A stretch of 64,000 nt of DNA from Bugulina stolonifera (GCA_935421135.1 OW285194.1:7982376-8046375); one strand, 5' to 3'; numbered from the stretch's first letter, positions 1 to 11,373 are shown. The notes: generated from the letters alone by a model not told the origin. A program made the numbers and translations.

Positions 1-1423
1 ATATTGTTCTAGGTATTTACCAAGTGTAGTAGAACTGGATTTAATAATAGTAATAAATATTTTTTGTAAATACTAGTCTACAATGCTTTCTAGATTATGC
101 TCATCCTGGAGTCTAAGTAGTAGAAAATATGTTTGTTTGATATACATGTAGGATGTGTACAAATATAATAGTAGTAATATGTTATTTTCTTTTTTTCATT
201 ATGACATCTAATTAACTATGCTGTTGACACCATTGATGAGCCATACCTGGCAAGTAGATAAAAATTAAAAACATTATCAGCACTATTTTTCAAGGCCTCT
301 CCATTAAAACATTGTTCCTGTTAATTTCTCTGGCAGTTCAAAATCAAGCAAAAAAACTATAATATTTCAACACATTATTTCAAATTGAAATAGACATGTA
401 TCGGTGTATTTACATGTACATGTAGATAGCTTCAATCTCCAAGGTACCCTTAAATCTAAGTTTGGAACTCCAAGTAAAATCTGGAGACTTGACAGGCATG
501 GAGAGGACATGAACATTGAATATTAATATAATAATACATGTACATGTAATATTGTCTGTTACTAACAGTAAGTCTATATTATCACTAAAATTTACACCCT
601 CTAGATGTGATAGTTACATACAGACTTGAGGTGTACCTGGTGATTGTAACTTATATGGTTGCGCAACATCCGTGGCGCTAAACACAATTTTTTTTTTAAC
701 GTGGCTGCCCAATAGCAGAGCTAGTTGAGGGGCCACCACGGCTCCTAGAGCTGGATATTATTATAGTTCGATATGGCACAGAGGGAAAACCTTCTTCGGG
801 ACAAAAACCTCCAGGTCGTTGGCGGGACTCGAACCCACCTCCTTGCAGATAACTTGCGTCATTGCTGCAAGACCAGAGTGACTAGCGCTAGACCACTCAG
901 CCACCAACACCTACCACATATGACGGGCCTGTATTTTAATAATCTACATTATTTTCAAGGAATATATGCAAATATAATTCTCCAAAATAAAAAGCAAATT
1001 CTGGATCCAAATTGTGTTTACATGATGCTATGCCAGCATTATGTTACTGTGCATAATGTAATTTTAGATGCTTTGTTAGCCGTATGTCTTTTTACACATG
1101 TGTCTATATTGATCTTGACCAGAGCAAACATACCAATACCACCATGTACCGTAATATTTTAACCATGTATTTATATTTTAGTTTGGAAAGAAATGTATGT
1201 TGTGATAGTTGGTGGAAGCCAAAACAACGCTACTAAAGTCTGGACGTGGGATAACGGCAGCACTGATCAGCTGACAGATAACTTTGCAGACGGAAGTCCT
1301 AACGACTTAGATATAGAGGCCCACTGTCTAGATCATATGGGTAATGGATGGGGTCCAGGATTGGATGATCTCGATTGTCTGGGAGTCCCTCTACCTTACA
1401 TTTGTGAGAAGTCTGCTAATTAA
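1..1423 (+). CDS. 3' end of a PAN/C-type lectin gene (last exon only, 1182-1423)
   Basis: One coding exon is visible. It follows an AG at 1180-1181, starts with two bases that complete a split codon, reads WKEMYVVIVGGSQNNATKVW onward and stops at 1421-1423. It is the second half of a C-type lectin-like domain: WTWDNGS, SPND, EAHC, DLDC and the closing YICEKSAN, which supply three of the usual conserved cysteines. It is nearly identical to the last exon of the complete gene at 3906-7758. The sequence from about position 60 to 1181 aligns with intron 3 of that gene, so the upstream exons lie outside the window. A tRNA-derived SINE sits in this intron at 662-905. A polyadenylation signal AATAAA follows at 1539-1544. 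The domain call is firm. Whether the missing part also has a PAN domain is inferred from the paralog. Confidence 0.8.
662..905 (-). repeat. tRNA-derived SINE, family 1, copy 1
   Basis: Read on the minus strand, the element opens with a tRNA-like head. It has an A-box-like TGGCTGAGTGG and a B box GGTTCGAGTCC about 70 bases apart, as expected for RNA polymerase III. An unrelated body follows, then an A-rich stretch and an end near CACGGATGTT. The same body occurs in the opposite orientation at 11647-11870. The two copies match closely over about 220 bases, so this is a dispersed mobile family and not a tRNA gene. The head looks like a class II tRNA (Leu or Ser) with a long variable region. It lies in an intron of the first lectin gene and is absent from the matching intron of the second. 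Confidence 0.8.
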
Positions 1424-2229
1424 CACATCGATGAGAGCAGACAACTACCACAATGACAGGGGCAGACAACACTAACACAATGACACAATAACTGTTCATT
1501 TTGTCAGCAGTTATAACCTACTACTCATACTGTATATGAATAAAATGTGATTTAATGTTCAATATTCTGTTAGTATGACATTTTGTGCAGCATTATGCAG
1601 CAATATACTACATCTTGATACACAATTGAAATCTGGAGACAATAGGTATTGTATTAAGGATTATCTATAGGCTGAGTTCTACTACTGACATTCTACACTA
1701 TTGGGTGGGCACTAGTACTCCAATCAATAGTTAGCGTACCTCACTAAGAACTCATGCTAGGTTATCTTGCAAAGCAGGAAGACACTATAATATATCATAT
1801 TGCTGTGAAACCTCTAATCTAATGTAAATGCATGTAGTAACAGCTGTCAATAATCATTAATTTCTTCAAAAAGTTGTTTTGCATATCAAATCTTATTCCA
1901 CTGTATGATTTTTGTCAATATAATTATTACAAAACTCGACAATGTATTCTGTTGAACCAGCAAAAATACATACAGTACTGACACACCTGACAGACAGTTG
2001 AGAACCCAGGAGCCAATAGACATTTAGCCAAAGTGCTACGTCAAATAACTTTATTATATTCGTCTCTGAATTAACATGGTTACAATACAATTCATGTAAT
2101 ATTTTAAAAACATCAATTTGCATATCTATTTATGTATAGAACCGATTGTGGACCAAACGATGCAGTCGTGTTAAATTAATTTTTGCATGTATATAATGTA
2201 TATATATATACTCAATCTGCATACAGTGT

Positions 2230-2320
2230 ACTGTTTCGGTGTTTAACACCCCATCAGTGCAGCTCAGAGATATGCCTGGGAGAACACCTTAGCAATACTG
2301 TATATTTACAGCAAAGGATA
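2230..2320 (+). repeat. Dispersed repeat, copy 1 (second copy near 34855-34950)
   Basis: This segment and 34855-34950 share AGCTCAGAGATA, a spaced GAACACCTT, GCAATAC and ATTTACAG in the same order. The match is imperfect. It suggests two diverged copies of an unclassified dispersed repeat. Neither copy has obvious terminal repeats. Confidence 0.35.
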
Positions 2321-3130
2321 TTTAAAAGGTGTGAAATCCACTGAACCAAAGTTCTCAAGCTGCCAGAGACAGCGAGAATTGCGTAATGCCACCAGTTCAG
2401 TGTATCTCCCAGGTGAAGTGCTCAAGAAATTGGTATTGCTATATACATATATATGAAGCCTTCTAAAGGTACTTTCTGTTAGATTGTACTCTTTCTTCTG
2501 AAGCCATTTTTTTTCTTGAGTTATCTTCTTTGTGGAATTATCTGATTTCTGAAATTATCTTCTTTCTGGAGTTATCTTCAAAATACATCTAAGTTCATAA
2601 TATATACATTCTGGTATTGCTATTGTGATAGTTTGATTTTGTTCACAATTATAACAAATAAAAAATATGATGCGCATTGTATACCTAATAATATGTAGCT
2701 AGACCTGCAAAAAGCCAGTATAAGAAGTAATTACAAAGATTTTTTATTTTATTTCAGTTCTTTATAATACACAGTTTTTTTAGTTAAAATTCATGGATGT
2801 TGAACAACATTAGGCGTATTTGGATATTGCACCGTGCAAGCTTATAAATAGCAATCTGCGGCAATAACAATATATTTTATTCAATAATATAGCTCTAGCT
2901 ATAACGCAAGGCAAGGCGTGCCTGGCAATAATAATATAAAGTATATTCACTTAGCGAGGGGATGTCCCTTCAGAGCAAGCACTAGTCACGCCTGAACGCT
3001 CAAGTTGTATTCGGATAGTTAGACCAGTGCTATATGAACCAGTACAGTTTCCAAATGCACCTATTATGTAATATTATAACTAGAAAAAAATTATTCCAGT
3101 AGCAAGAAGCAGATCTTCAATCCCCTGAGC

Positions 3131-3415
3131 AGTGTTCGAAGAGTGGTTATACGGGAGTATATGGTGTGTACCCACCTCAATTTTAGTGGTTATATGGCCA
3201 GCAGGTGTGTATTCTCATTTGAATTTCTGGCTTTCCCCATACAGTCACTGTGGACCTGAGAGTGTAATGGTAAAGTGCTTGATTGTCATTCATAGAGTTC
3301 TAATTTCAATAACTAGTTTTCCTTATATAGTCACATGGACCTGATAGTGTGGTAGCAGAGTGCTTGACACTCATCCATGGTCTTAAGTTCAATTCTCACC
3401 AGAGTATAATTATTT
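3131..3415 (+). repeat. tRNA-related repeat, family 2, copy 1
   Basis: The first part (GTGGTTATACGGGAGTATAT and GGTGTGTACCCACCT) matches the reverse complement of 35815-35965. The second part holds two diverged tandem units of about 95 bases, each starting GGACCTGA. Each has a GTGGTAGCAGAGTGCTTGA-like A box region, and the second has a weak B box near AGTTCAATTCTC. This looks like an old dimeric tRNA-derived SINE. It contains no protein-coding frame of interest. Confidence 0.55.
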
Positions 3416-3821
3416 TCATTTTAGTAATTCACTAATTTCTTAGCTAGATTAAGTGGATAAGTATACAGTACTAATCTGTAAGATTACATGCACCGTGCAC
3501 TTCATGTGACTTTATGTTAAGACTAAAAGTTGTTCAGGTCCTGTCAGATATTTTTGACAAAGAATCAAACCCTGGTTACATAACCTCAACAAAACAATAT
3601 GAGAAAGTAAACAAAATTATCAATTGTCTTGTAAATATAGCTGAGGTTCTTATCCAACAAAAGATTCCAGGTTATTTACTTAGTTAATAGATAGCTCACT
3701 AAGCTGTTATGTTGATCGAAAAATCAGTAATAACTTTTATGTCTCACGTGGAGACAAATGGCGATACCATAGCAATAATACTTGTTCCAATATTGATGCA
3801 TAATTAATGGCGATTACGGCT

Positions 3822-3830
3822 TATATAAAA
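3822..3830 (+). promoter_or_regulatory. TATA box of the complete PAN/lectin gene
   Basis: TATATAAAA lies about 76 bases before the start codon at 3906. The spacing suits a TATA promoter with a 5' UTR of roughly 45-50 bases. This rests on motif and spacing only. Confidence 0.5.
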
Positions 3831-3905
3831 TATTTTTGTCATACTGTTCCCACTTGCTGCTAATATAGAGTTGGTTGTGTGGCATTGTTTGAAGACAGCA
3901 TTACT

Positions 3906-6900
3906 ATGATGGTGTGCCGAGCAGTTCTCCTAGTCTTTTTGCAGGGTGTCGTCTGGTGGAAGGTGAGTAATTGGCCTGCACTAGCAGATTAGCAAAATGC
4001 CACAATGATGAACTTTTATTCTTGTTTAAATACAAACTAGAAAACTAGAAAAAATAGCTGAAACCTTGCAGAGTTTATTCATACTTATACAAACTGAATA
4101 TTACATGGCTCAGAATACTATAATAGCTTAGCTCACCATGTAGAGGCAATTTAATGGTGCGGTGAGAAAGGGATTATTCTAAGTTATACAATGCATATTG
4201 TTATGTAAATGTGAGTAATATTAAATTGCAATGCACTGTGTCAGTTATCAGAGTTAGCAAGGCAAAATAGACATTCTGTAAACTTTTGTTTTGTAAAAGT
4301 AACGGATGTAATTACAACTGATGAGATATTTGAACTGGAGTAAAACTTTAGCAGATAGCAATGTACGACTAATCCAATTGGTTAATGGGGAGTTCCAATT
4401 GTCCAATTGTGATAACTGACAATGGACACGAATTATGCAGGCAGTCAATAAAGGTTCTCTTTGTACAGATGTAAATCTATATTTAAATGTCTTTTTGGTA
4501 CTATAATCCTTTTTGACTTTCTTTTATGTTCAGTGCTGATTTTTAAACATTATGGAAATCAGTGAAGTAATGTCAATTGATGCAAAAGTTATATATAATC
4601 TATTTGAAATAATATCAACTGCTAAAATTATTTTCAGGTGAAAGGGTTATATGTCTACTTGAATGCTGTTTATGAGAAGACAAGCTACAGTTTCTTCAAC
4701 CAAAGCGTGCTGAGAGTGACGCCACTTGGTTCACCTGCCAAATGTTCCATAGAATGCCTGAAAGAGGGTTACTGCGTTTCTTTTGCCTTTAGAAAGACAA
4801 CGTCGACATGTGCTCTGGTGGGATTACAGTCTCAGTATAGTGAAATACCTGCAACAGCTGAGGTACTGGTGTATGACCAAGGTAAGTAACCCTCTTAAAC
4901 AGCTGCGTTCTAGGCGCTGGCGCCTCTCCAAAAACAGACCAGGAGTTGTAATACTAGTCAACAGCATAAGTTTGCTTTATAAGTAGCACTTTCAAGGAGT
5001 CAGCAATAGACATGGACACCTTTACAACAGTAGACACTCAATAGTGCAGAAAATAATAACAAGATGACTTTGGAAGTTTTGATATGAAATAGTCAAGCGT
5101 GTTGCTGTAATTCAGTAAAATTTAAATGTACTTTGTAAAAATTGAATAACACTTTTAAACCCTGAAACTTATTGAAACGTAAAATATTTTAGCCGACATT
5201 ATTGGCTAAAGTATACTGACAATGTGCATTCTAGTAAGTCTAATATTGTAATAATGGCAGTGTCAAAGACAATGTTATCCAGGGATCTGCTAAATTATTC
5301 CTACCAAACCTACTTGCAATCAGCTATGTTATTCTTATGTCTTGCACTTTGCCTAATCTTGCGTAGTCCATTTCTGCCTTTGGTCTGTTGTACGTATTAG
5401 ACAGGATTCAGCTCAGCTTCTCATAAATATTTTTCTACTTAGCTAGTGCTACATCTGATGTGACAGTTCCTAATCTGTGTTCTTATTTATCTTCCTTGCA
5501 CATCAAAGATCTAGTAGCAATATCATGCAACCCTGATACTATTCTGATATTCTAAAGCTACATGTGCGTAGTACTGATTGGATTGCATGTATTCTGCAAG
5601 GAAGTAGGGTATTACTATAGCAACGCCTTCCAGCTCTGTAATAATTTGGTTTAATATTTTAATTTCAAAATCAAACTGAAAATTTAGTAAGATCTGCTGA
5701 ATCAAGCTGTTTTAACTTGCATTAATATAGCAAACCTAACGAGTGTGTTGATTGGGCCAAAAACTTGCAAAACAGTTCAAACCTATTGCTTATGCAAATT
5801 GAAGAAAGAGCTTCACACCTATTCGCTGGTGTCAAGGTAGCAAACAGCGCAAATGAATTGCGTTTCCACCACGGTAGTCCCAACTCAACCCTAAAATAAA
5901 TTGAATTATAGACTTCAAGTCCGACTTTAACCTAGCTCTAGCTAAAAGAGGTACAGTAAGACAATACCAAGTAATTATTCTATTGGAAAATTGTCACAAT
6001 AGTAGAAAATTAGAATATGAGAAACAAATATTTGCTTATGGTTGAGGACAATGAACAAAAAACCTTTAAGGGAAACATAAATGTTGTCATTAGAGTGTGC
6101 TAACAAAAATTCAAGAGTTAGGTGGTAGAAGCCTCATCATTTATTAATGTCTAAACAGATCAATTTACATGTTTTAACACATGTTTAGCCCTATGGTAAA
6201 TATGGCATTGTTCTTTTACATAGAAGTTCTTAGACATGGTCTTCAATCTCTTTAAGCTGCATGTCTGAGCTGCAAGCAAAGAGGAATACTGACACTCTAG
6301 AGAGAATTATATTGTAGTCTGAGAACGGTTGAACAACACTATAACTTGTCATTTTAATAACCATTAATTAACATGTATATGTATATGAGCCACCAGGGCT
6401 TATGTAAGCTTTGAGTGAAGCCGAGCTATGTGCCGTAGATATCCTCTATTTGATTATAGCATGTGCTATTATACTTGTATTCTAGTGATTGGATGCGAGG
6501 AGGGGTGGGTTGCTAACCCACACCGTCACACATGTTTAAAGCTAGTAACTGTTTTGGCTACTGCTCTGGTTGCAAGAGACAGATGCGCAGAAATGGGTGC
6601 CGCTTTAGCCATCTTTGATAACGAGGCTGCGTATCACTGGTTCAAAAACATGAGAGCACAACATCCAGGTATTTTGTAACCATCATGTTTTGTAACTAGT
6701 TTATTTGCTATTAATCTACACTTACACGTAAATCGTAGGTCTTTACAAGGGCACCTTTCAATAAATACTTTGTCAAACAAAATTAATAATTAATAATATT
6801 TTCATAAATTCAGCTCTACATGTAAGTTTCTTTTTAAATTGTGCTTGTCCTAGCAGTAGAATACAAGTTTGTTTCATATGCGATGTTTAAGTACATGTTT

Positions 6901-7758
6901 ATAATTATAATACACCATCTAATTGATCGTGCTGTGGCCACCACAGTATGTAAATTAGATGAGAAATGCTTCCACTATCATGCATGTAGACTATATTATG
7001 CTGTTCTCACAGTTCTTTGAGCATGTAGGATTTATTATGTGTACTGTATTTAATTATAAGTTATTTTGAAACTTCTTACATAAATCTAACTAATTACGAA
7101 TAAAAAACAGAGATAGTAGAATTTGCATCCCGTTTGCAAATATTACCAACACCAGTACATGCTGTGAGATCTTCACTATCTATTTACATGTTTTAGTTTG
7201 GAAAGAGCCGTATTTTGTGATAAGTCGGTGGAAACCCTATATTTGATAGCCTATGTATTTATTTTATTTTGAATGAATACGTCATGTAAATAAAATTTTT
7301 AAAAAAATAGAGTAAATTCAGGATTCAAATTGTGTTTACATGACACTATGCCAGCATTATATCGCTGTGTATAATACAATTTTAGATGCTTTGTTAGTTG
7401 TATGCTTTTACACATGTGTCTATAATATTGTGTCTATCGTGCTTGACTTTTAACCAGAGGACCCATACCAATACCACCATGGACTGTAATATTTTAACCA
7501 TCTATTTATATTTTAGTTTGGAAAGAAGTGTCTTTTGTGATGCTTGGTGGAAGTCAAAACAATGCTACTAAAGTCTGGACGTGGGATAACGGCAGCACTG
7601 ATCAGCTGACAGATAACTTTGCAGCAGGAAGTCCTAATGACTTGCATATTGAGGCCTACTGCCTGGGTCATATGGGTAATGGATGGGCTCCAGGGTTGGA
7701 TGATATAGATTGTGTGTATGTCCATGTACCTTACATTTGTGAGAAGTCTGCTAATTAA
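3906..7758 (+). CDS. Secreted PAN/apple + C-type lectin domain protein (4 exons)
   Basis: Exons are 3906-3962, 4638-4881, 6486-6668 and 7517-7758. Their phases (0, 1, 1) join into an exact frame of 241 residues. Residues 1-19 (MMVCRAVLLVFLQGVVWWK) are a signal peptide. Exon 2 is a PAN/apple domain with the CSIECLKEGYC pattern and a later Cys in CALVG. Exons 3-4 form a long-form C-type lectin domain: CEEGW, HTCLKL, DRCAEMGAALAIF, WTWDNGS, EAYC, DIDC, YICEKSAN. The usual EPN or QPD sugar motif is replaced by SPND and the WND motif by LDDIDC, so calcium-dependent sugar binding is uncertain. A TATA box lies upstream. A near copy of its last exon is at 1182-1423, so the locus arose by tandem duplication. 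The likely product is an extracellular ligand-binding protein; the ligand is unknown. Confidence 0.85.
7197..7241 (+). pseudogene. Decayed partial copy of the lectin last exon, inside intron 3
   Basis: After TTTTAG at 7191-7196 the sequence begins TTTGGAAAGAGCCGTATTTT, closely matching the start of the lectin last exon (7517 onward). The frame gives WKEPYFVIS, then departs and soon meets a stop. It is a short internal duplication of the intron-exon boundary. The full last exon follows about 320 bases later. It probably contributes nothing to the mature mRNA. Confidence 0.6.
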
Positions 7759-8024
7759 CGCAATGACAGGAGCAGAAAACTAACACAATTAGTAAGGAAA
7801 GACAACTACCACAATGATATGAGTAGATAACTCTTCATATGTCAGCATATACAGTAACTTACATGTATGTGTATGAGTAAATTGTTGTTTATTATTTACA
7901 TGTAATATCTTGTTGCAATGCTACACCATGTTTAGTATGGCATTTTGTGTATGCAAAGCTTTATAAATTAGTCTCCTTGAAACCTAAATTTTAGGCACAT
8001 TTTCATGGATTGTTACGTCCTACT

Positions 8025-8215
8025 TCCATCAGAGGGCCGCGAGCGCACCAGCTTGAATCAAGCATGAAATCTATTTCTAGTGTGAGAAACCTAGGGGTGC
8101 CGATGAGCTAGAAATGGTCGGCTCTAACCAAGCTAAATCTCAAGTTAAAGCCCTTTCAGCCTACGTCAGACGGCCATCTTGGGGGCTTGCAATTGCGAGC
8201 CTGACGAAGACACCA
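8025..8215 (+). repeat. GC-richer dispersed repeat, copy 1
   Basis: This segment shares GTGCCGATGAGCTAG and ACGAAGACACC with 23040-23300. It also shares AAACCTAGG, TGATGA and GCCATCTTG, in the same order, with the reverse complement of 31055-31215. It is less AT-rich than its surroundings. No terminal repeats or coding content were recognised, so the class is unknown. Confidence 0.45.
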
Positions 8216-8240
8216 TATATCGTATAATATTCTTATCTTC

Positions 8241-8284
8241 TTATCTTATGATGTACTGTACAAGTGTACTGTACATCAAGATAA
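8241..8284. repeat. Imperfect hairpin
   Basis: The arms TTATCTTATGATGTACTGTAC and GTACTGTACATCAAGATAA flank a four-base loop. There is one mismatch and a small bulge. It lies between the lectin gene and the foldback repeat. No function is evident. Confidence 0.35.
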
Positions 8285-8538
8285 AGCAATATCGTTATGA
8301 CCTGTACTTATATAATTGCATTACCATTTACATTAAAATATATTATTGGATATTGATTGCTTAGACATGTTGGTTACACGTATGGTATTGACATTGGTGT
8401 CCCAATGCCGACAAATATCACAGATTTTCCACAAAATAACACCATAACACAAAAAAATAATGCTTTTTGCCTTGATTTAGCATTAAATTCAATTATTTTT
8501 GTTTGTTGTGTTTTCAAAACTGAATAAAACCGAAGATA

Positions 8539-8700
8539 GTTAAAAGCAGAGTATGACAACTCTCAATAGAGAACATGAAATTAGAAATTCAATTTTCTCG
8601 CCAAAATCCAATACAACTGAACAGAAGCAGGTCCACTTCTGCTCAAATTGATTTGGTAATTTAGTATCTTCTATTGGGAGTTGTCACACTCTGCTGTTAA
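8539..8700. mobile_element. MITE-like palindrome, copy 1
   Basis: Terminal inverted repeats of about 32 bases begin GTTAAAAGCAGAGTATGACA on the left and GTTAACAGCAGAGTGTGACA on the complementary right. They enclose about 100 bases without coding capacity. The interior again pairs around ACAGAAGCAG and CTTCTGCTC. The related palindrome is at 9612-9800. Confidence 0.65.
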
Positions 8701-9611
8701 CTATGCGGCCTATATAATGAATTCATTTAATAAATTATAGTCATTCAATGCTACTGTAACCACACATATTTTAATAATATGCATGTAGACGCATGATATA
8801 AGTATAACAATCATGTTAATTAAGACTGAAACAAGTCATTACTGAATGTCAACAATGGTTGTAGCAAAATATGAATGGCAAGAATCACTCAGGAAAGATG
8901 AAAACACCAGCTATTACCAGAAATGGGCAAGCTAAGCAAAATGTCCTTTAATGGCCATTTAACTACATGAAAATCACATTGAATCACATTCTGGTCAAAG
9001 GGCCGAAGTGCGCATGTTTTGCATCACATTTGTACACATAGCCTAGGTTTCACACACACCACCACTTCTCTAAATTAAAAATACCATGCAGCCGGCAACA
9101 GATCTAAATGGAATATGTCAAGACACCCAAGTCTGAGAACCATCTGCTTCTCGAATATTAAGACAGGTGGAACTCTCCTGCTTATTTAACACTATCAAAT
9201 GTATAACTTCTATAAATTCTTCGCTTAAAAAGTACATCACTGTATAACTAAATGTAAGTAACTGAAATCAAAAATATGTACTACTCTACTACTACACAGT
9301 GCTACACAATGTTTGATATAATTTGTTTTCTCGGAAATTATTCGCTCTCAATTCAAAATCAAAAACCGAGATGCAATATTGGGAAATAACCTCTATCCCA
9401 TAATTCGTTTAGCCTGACAATTCCCGGCAATAACTGGTGTTTTCATCTTATCTGAGTGATTCTAACTATTCGTATTTTGCTACAATAATTATTGCCATCC
9501 AATAAAGACTTGTTTCAGTTTTAATCAACTTTTTATATTTGTGTGTGCTATTATACAAGTATATACATGTAGTTAGTATTAAATTATTATAATCATTATA
9601 TAGACTGCATA

Positions 9612-9800
9612 GTTAACAGCAGATTATGACAATTCCAAATAGAAGACATTAAATTATCAATTCAATTTTTTCGCCAAAAATCAAGACAGCTGAGCAGAAG
9701 CAGAGCTACTTCTGCTCAGTTGTCTTGGCTTTTGGCAAAAAATTCAATCATTGATTTTATGTTCTCAATAGGGAGTTGTCACACTCTGCTTTTAACTATC
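9612..9800. mobile_element. MITE-like palindrome, copy 2
   Basis: It is bounded by GTTAACAGCAGATTATGACA on the left and the complement of GTTAAAAGCAGAGTGTGACA on the right, as in the copy at 8539-8700. The centre contains a strong hairpin (CAAGACAGCTGAGCAGAAGC against its near complement in CTTCTGCTCAGTTGTCTTG). It is non-coding. Confidence 0.65.
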
Positions 9801-9926
9801 TTAGGTTTTCTTCGGTTTTTAAAACACAGCAAACAACAATCGAATTGAAAGGTAAATCAAAGCAAAAAGCATTATTTTTGGTGTTTTGGTGTTATTTTGT
9901 TAAAAATTTGTGATAATTGTTGGCAT

Positions 9927-10035
9927 TGTGACGTTTGTCGTTGAGCCTTTGTGACGTTTGTCGGTGTTGTGACGTTTGTCGAAAAATTGTTGTGACGTTT
10001 GTCGGTGTTATGACAGTTGTGACGTTTGTCGTCAC
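9927..10035 (+). repeat. Tandem repeat of GTGACGTTTGTCG
   Basis: Five copies of GTGACGTTTGTCG are separated by spacers of 5 to 14 bases. One related unit also occurs in each arm of the adjacent foldback structure. The array ends exactly where recognisable Tc1 transposase C-terminal coding sequence starts on the minus strand. Confidence 0.7.
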
Positions 10036-10862
10036 TACAAACCATATTCTGAATCGCTGCCTGCAGTTGTCGAGGCATGCTTTCCACAAAATTTCTGCCA
10101 TGCTCTAGGAAAATTTGAGTCACCCACACTATTATTTATTGCTTCTTGCATCAGAAAAACAAACTTGAATTTGAAACAAGACTGCTGACAAGTCTTGAGT
10201 TGTCCAATGACAGTGTCTTTTGGTGAAATCAAGTCGTTTCTTTTTCACCGCCGGGGTGAGTCGAGGCTTTTTGGCAGGTTTGTACAATTTCAACCCAAAC
10301 CCATTGCTCAGTCTTCTTGAGATGGTCATTTGAGATACACTAGATCTATTAGGTATGGCAGAAGCCAGAAAACTTTTTATTGAGCTGATTGGTGAATGCA
10401 TGGCAGCACAGCTGATCATGGAACCATCTCTGACACTCGTAACTCTTGGTCGTCCAGGTCGCATACTGTCATTGAAGGTGCTGTGGATGTCGCAATGGAC
10501 AATTGCCTGATAGACAGCTGTCTTGCCACAGCTGAACCCTTGTCATAAGTGTCTTTCTGAATATTCTTCTTCATGCAGTGCCACTATTTGTGCTCTCGTT
10601 GTAGCTGGAAGACACGCTTTTCATCTAATTTTCACATATTTTTTGAGCTTAATAAAGAGGTACGTTGAGCAGTGAGCTACCTATTCTGGTCTGATTTATA
10701 ACATTACGGAAAACATGATGTTAGTAAATAAAGTCACAAAACTTATAATTAATAAAAAACACAACAGAAATAATCACACAACCATAATTTAGCAGCATGC
10801 TACAATACGAACAATTAGGATCGACAAATGTGAGGTGGTCTTAAACTTTTGGTAAGCACTGT
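9990..10862 (-). pseudogene. Decayed Tc1/mariner-like transposon with internal deletion
   Basis: On the minus strand, 10560-10150 encodes the N-terminal part of a Tc1-type transposase. It shows CGKTAVYQAIVH, MRPGRPR, VSQMTISRRLSN and a KKPRLTP...KKKRLDF block that precedes the DDE core. The next recognisable part, near 10100-10035, is the usual C-terminal motif VESMPRQLQAAIQ. The catalytic Asp, Asp and Glu region between them is missing, so the copy cannot be active. A candidate terminal repeat, TACAGTGCTTACCAAAAGTT on the minus strand, starts at 10862. The other end is lost next to the foldback repeat. The N-terminal piece also changes frame. Confidence 0.75.
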
Positions 10863-11159
10863 ACATGTACACATACATGTATATACATGTATTTGGTATA
10901 TAATTCATATTTTTCTTGTATATTGTATATGCTTTCTTCTTTCCATGTTTTCAAGAGCAGAAACACCAAAGAGTAGTCGTAACTATAAGGTTCAGTAAGC
11001 TCAACTCTTTCTGGAGTTATCTCCTCTAATACATGTAAATTAGATATACAACTGACATTGTTGCTGTTGCGAGTCCACAAACAATGAGAATAGTAATAGT
11101 GTCTCACTGTGTGAGTGACTTGTTTCGGCTTCCCATAGTGAAACCAATGTTATTCTACT

Positions 11160-11373
11160 GGCACATTATTCCATATTGGGCAGACAACTCCCTAAGATAG
11201 AGTACCAAGTCAAGTAGAATACTCTACACAGAGTACAACAATGGAGTATAGTATGTTCCATTACGATCAATGTGATCCTAAGACAACAAAGGCAAGTTGT
11301 GCATTGTTTAGACTGAAAATTCTTGTTGTTTCGCCAAAACAGGCTGAAAGGAAGACTCAAATGATACTATTAT
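11160..11373 (+). other. Promoter and 5' non-coding exon region of the first PAN-PAN-FN3 gene
   Basis: This stretch aligns with 20130-20309 upstream of the second paralog, including GAGTACAACAATGGAGTATA and a shared donor (TTAT|GTAAGT, exon end 11373). A matching acceptor-like AG lies just before both start codons. A short 5' UTR exon spliced to the signal-peptide exon is therefore likely. The second copy has TATAAAAG at 20181; here the same place reads TATAGTAT, so the TATA box is not conserved. Confidence 0.4.

Larger units (their letters stand above)
1424..3821. other. Intergenic stretch between the two lectin genes
   Basis: No coding frame here has exon support. The stretch holds the 3' end of the first lectin gene (poly-A signal at 1539), AT-rich sequence, a segment at 2230-2320 resembling 34855-34950, and the tRNA-like repeat at 3131-3415. 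The open frames are short and lack domain content or splice context. Confidence 0.6.
8403..9930. mobile_element. Foldback-type inverted repeat (arms of about 500 bp)
   Basis: The left arm (about 8403-8945) matches the reverse complement of the right arm (about 9412-9930). Shared blocks, in order, include AATAATGCTTTTTGC, a GTTAAAAGCAGAGT block, ACTGAAACAAGTC, AGAATCACTCAG and GATGAAAACACCAG. Each arm also contains a smaller palindrome ending in GTTAAAAGCAGAGTATGACA-like termini (8539-8700 and 9612-9800), which look like MITEs. The unique centre is about 470 bases. It could be a foldback transposon or two inverted copies of one element. The outer right edge merges with a GTGACGTTTGTCG tandem repeat and a Tc1 remnant. 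No transposase frame lies within the arms. Confidence 0.7.

Noticed and set aside
773..1162. 129-codon plus-strand open frame
   Set aside because: It runs through the antisense of a tRNA-derived SINE and into intron sequence, with no domain content.
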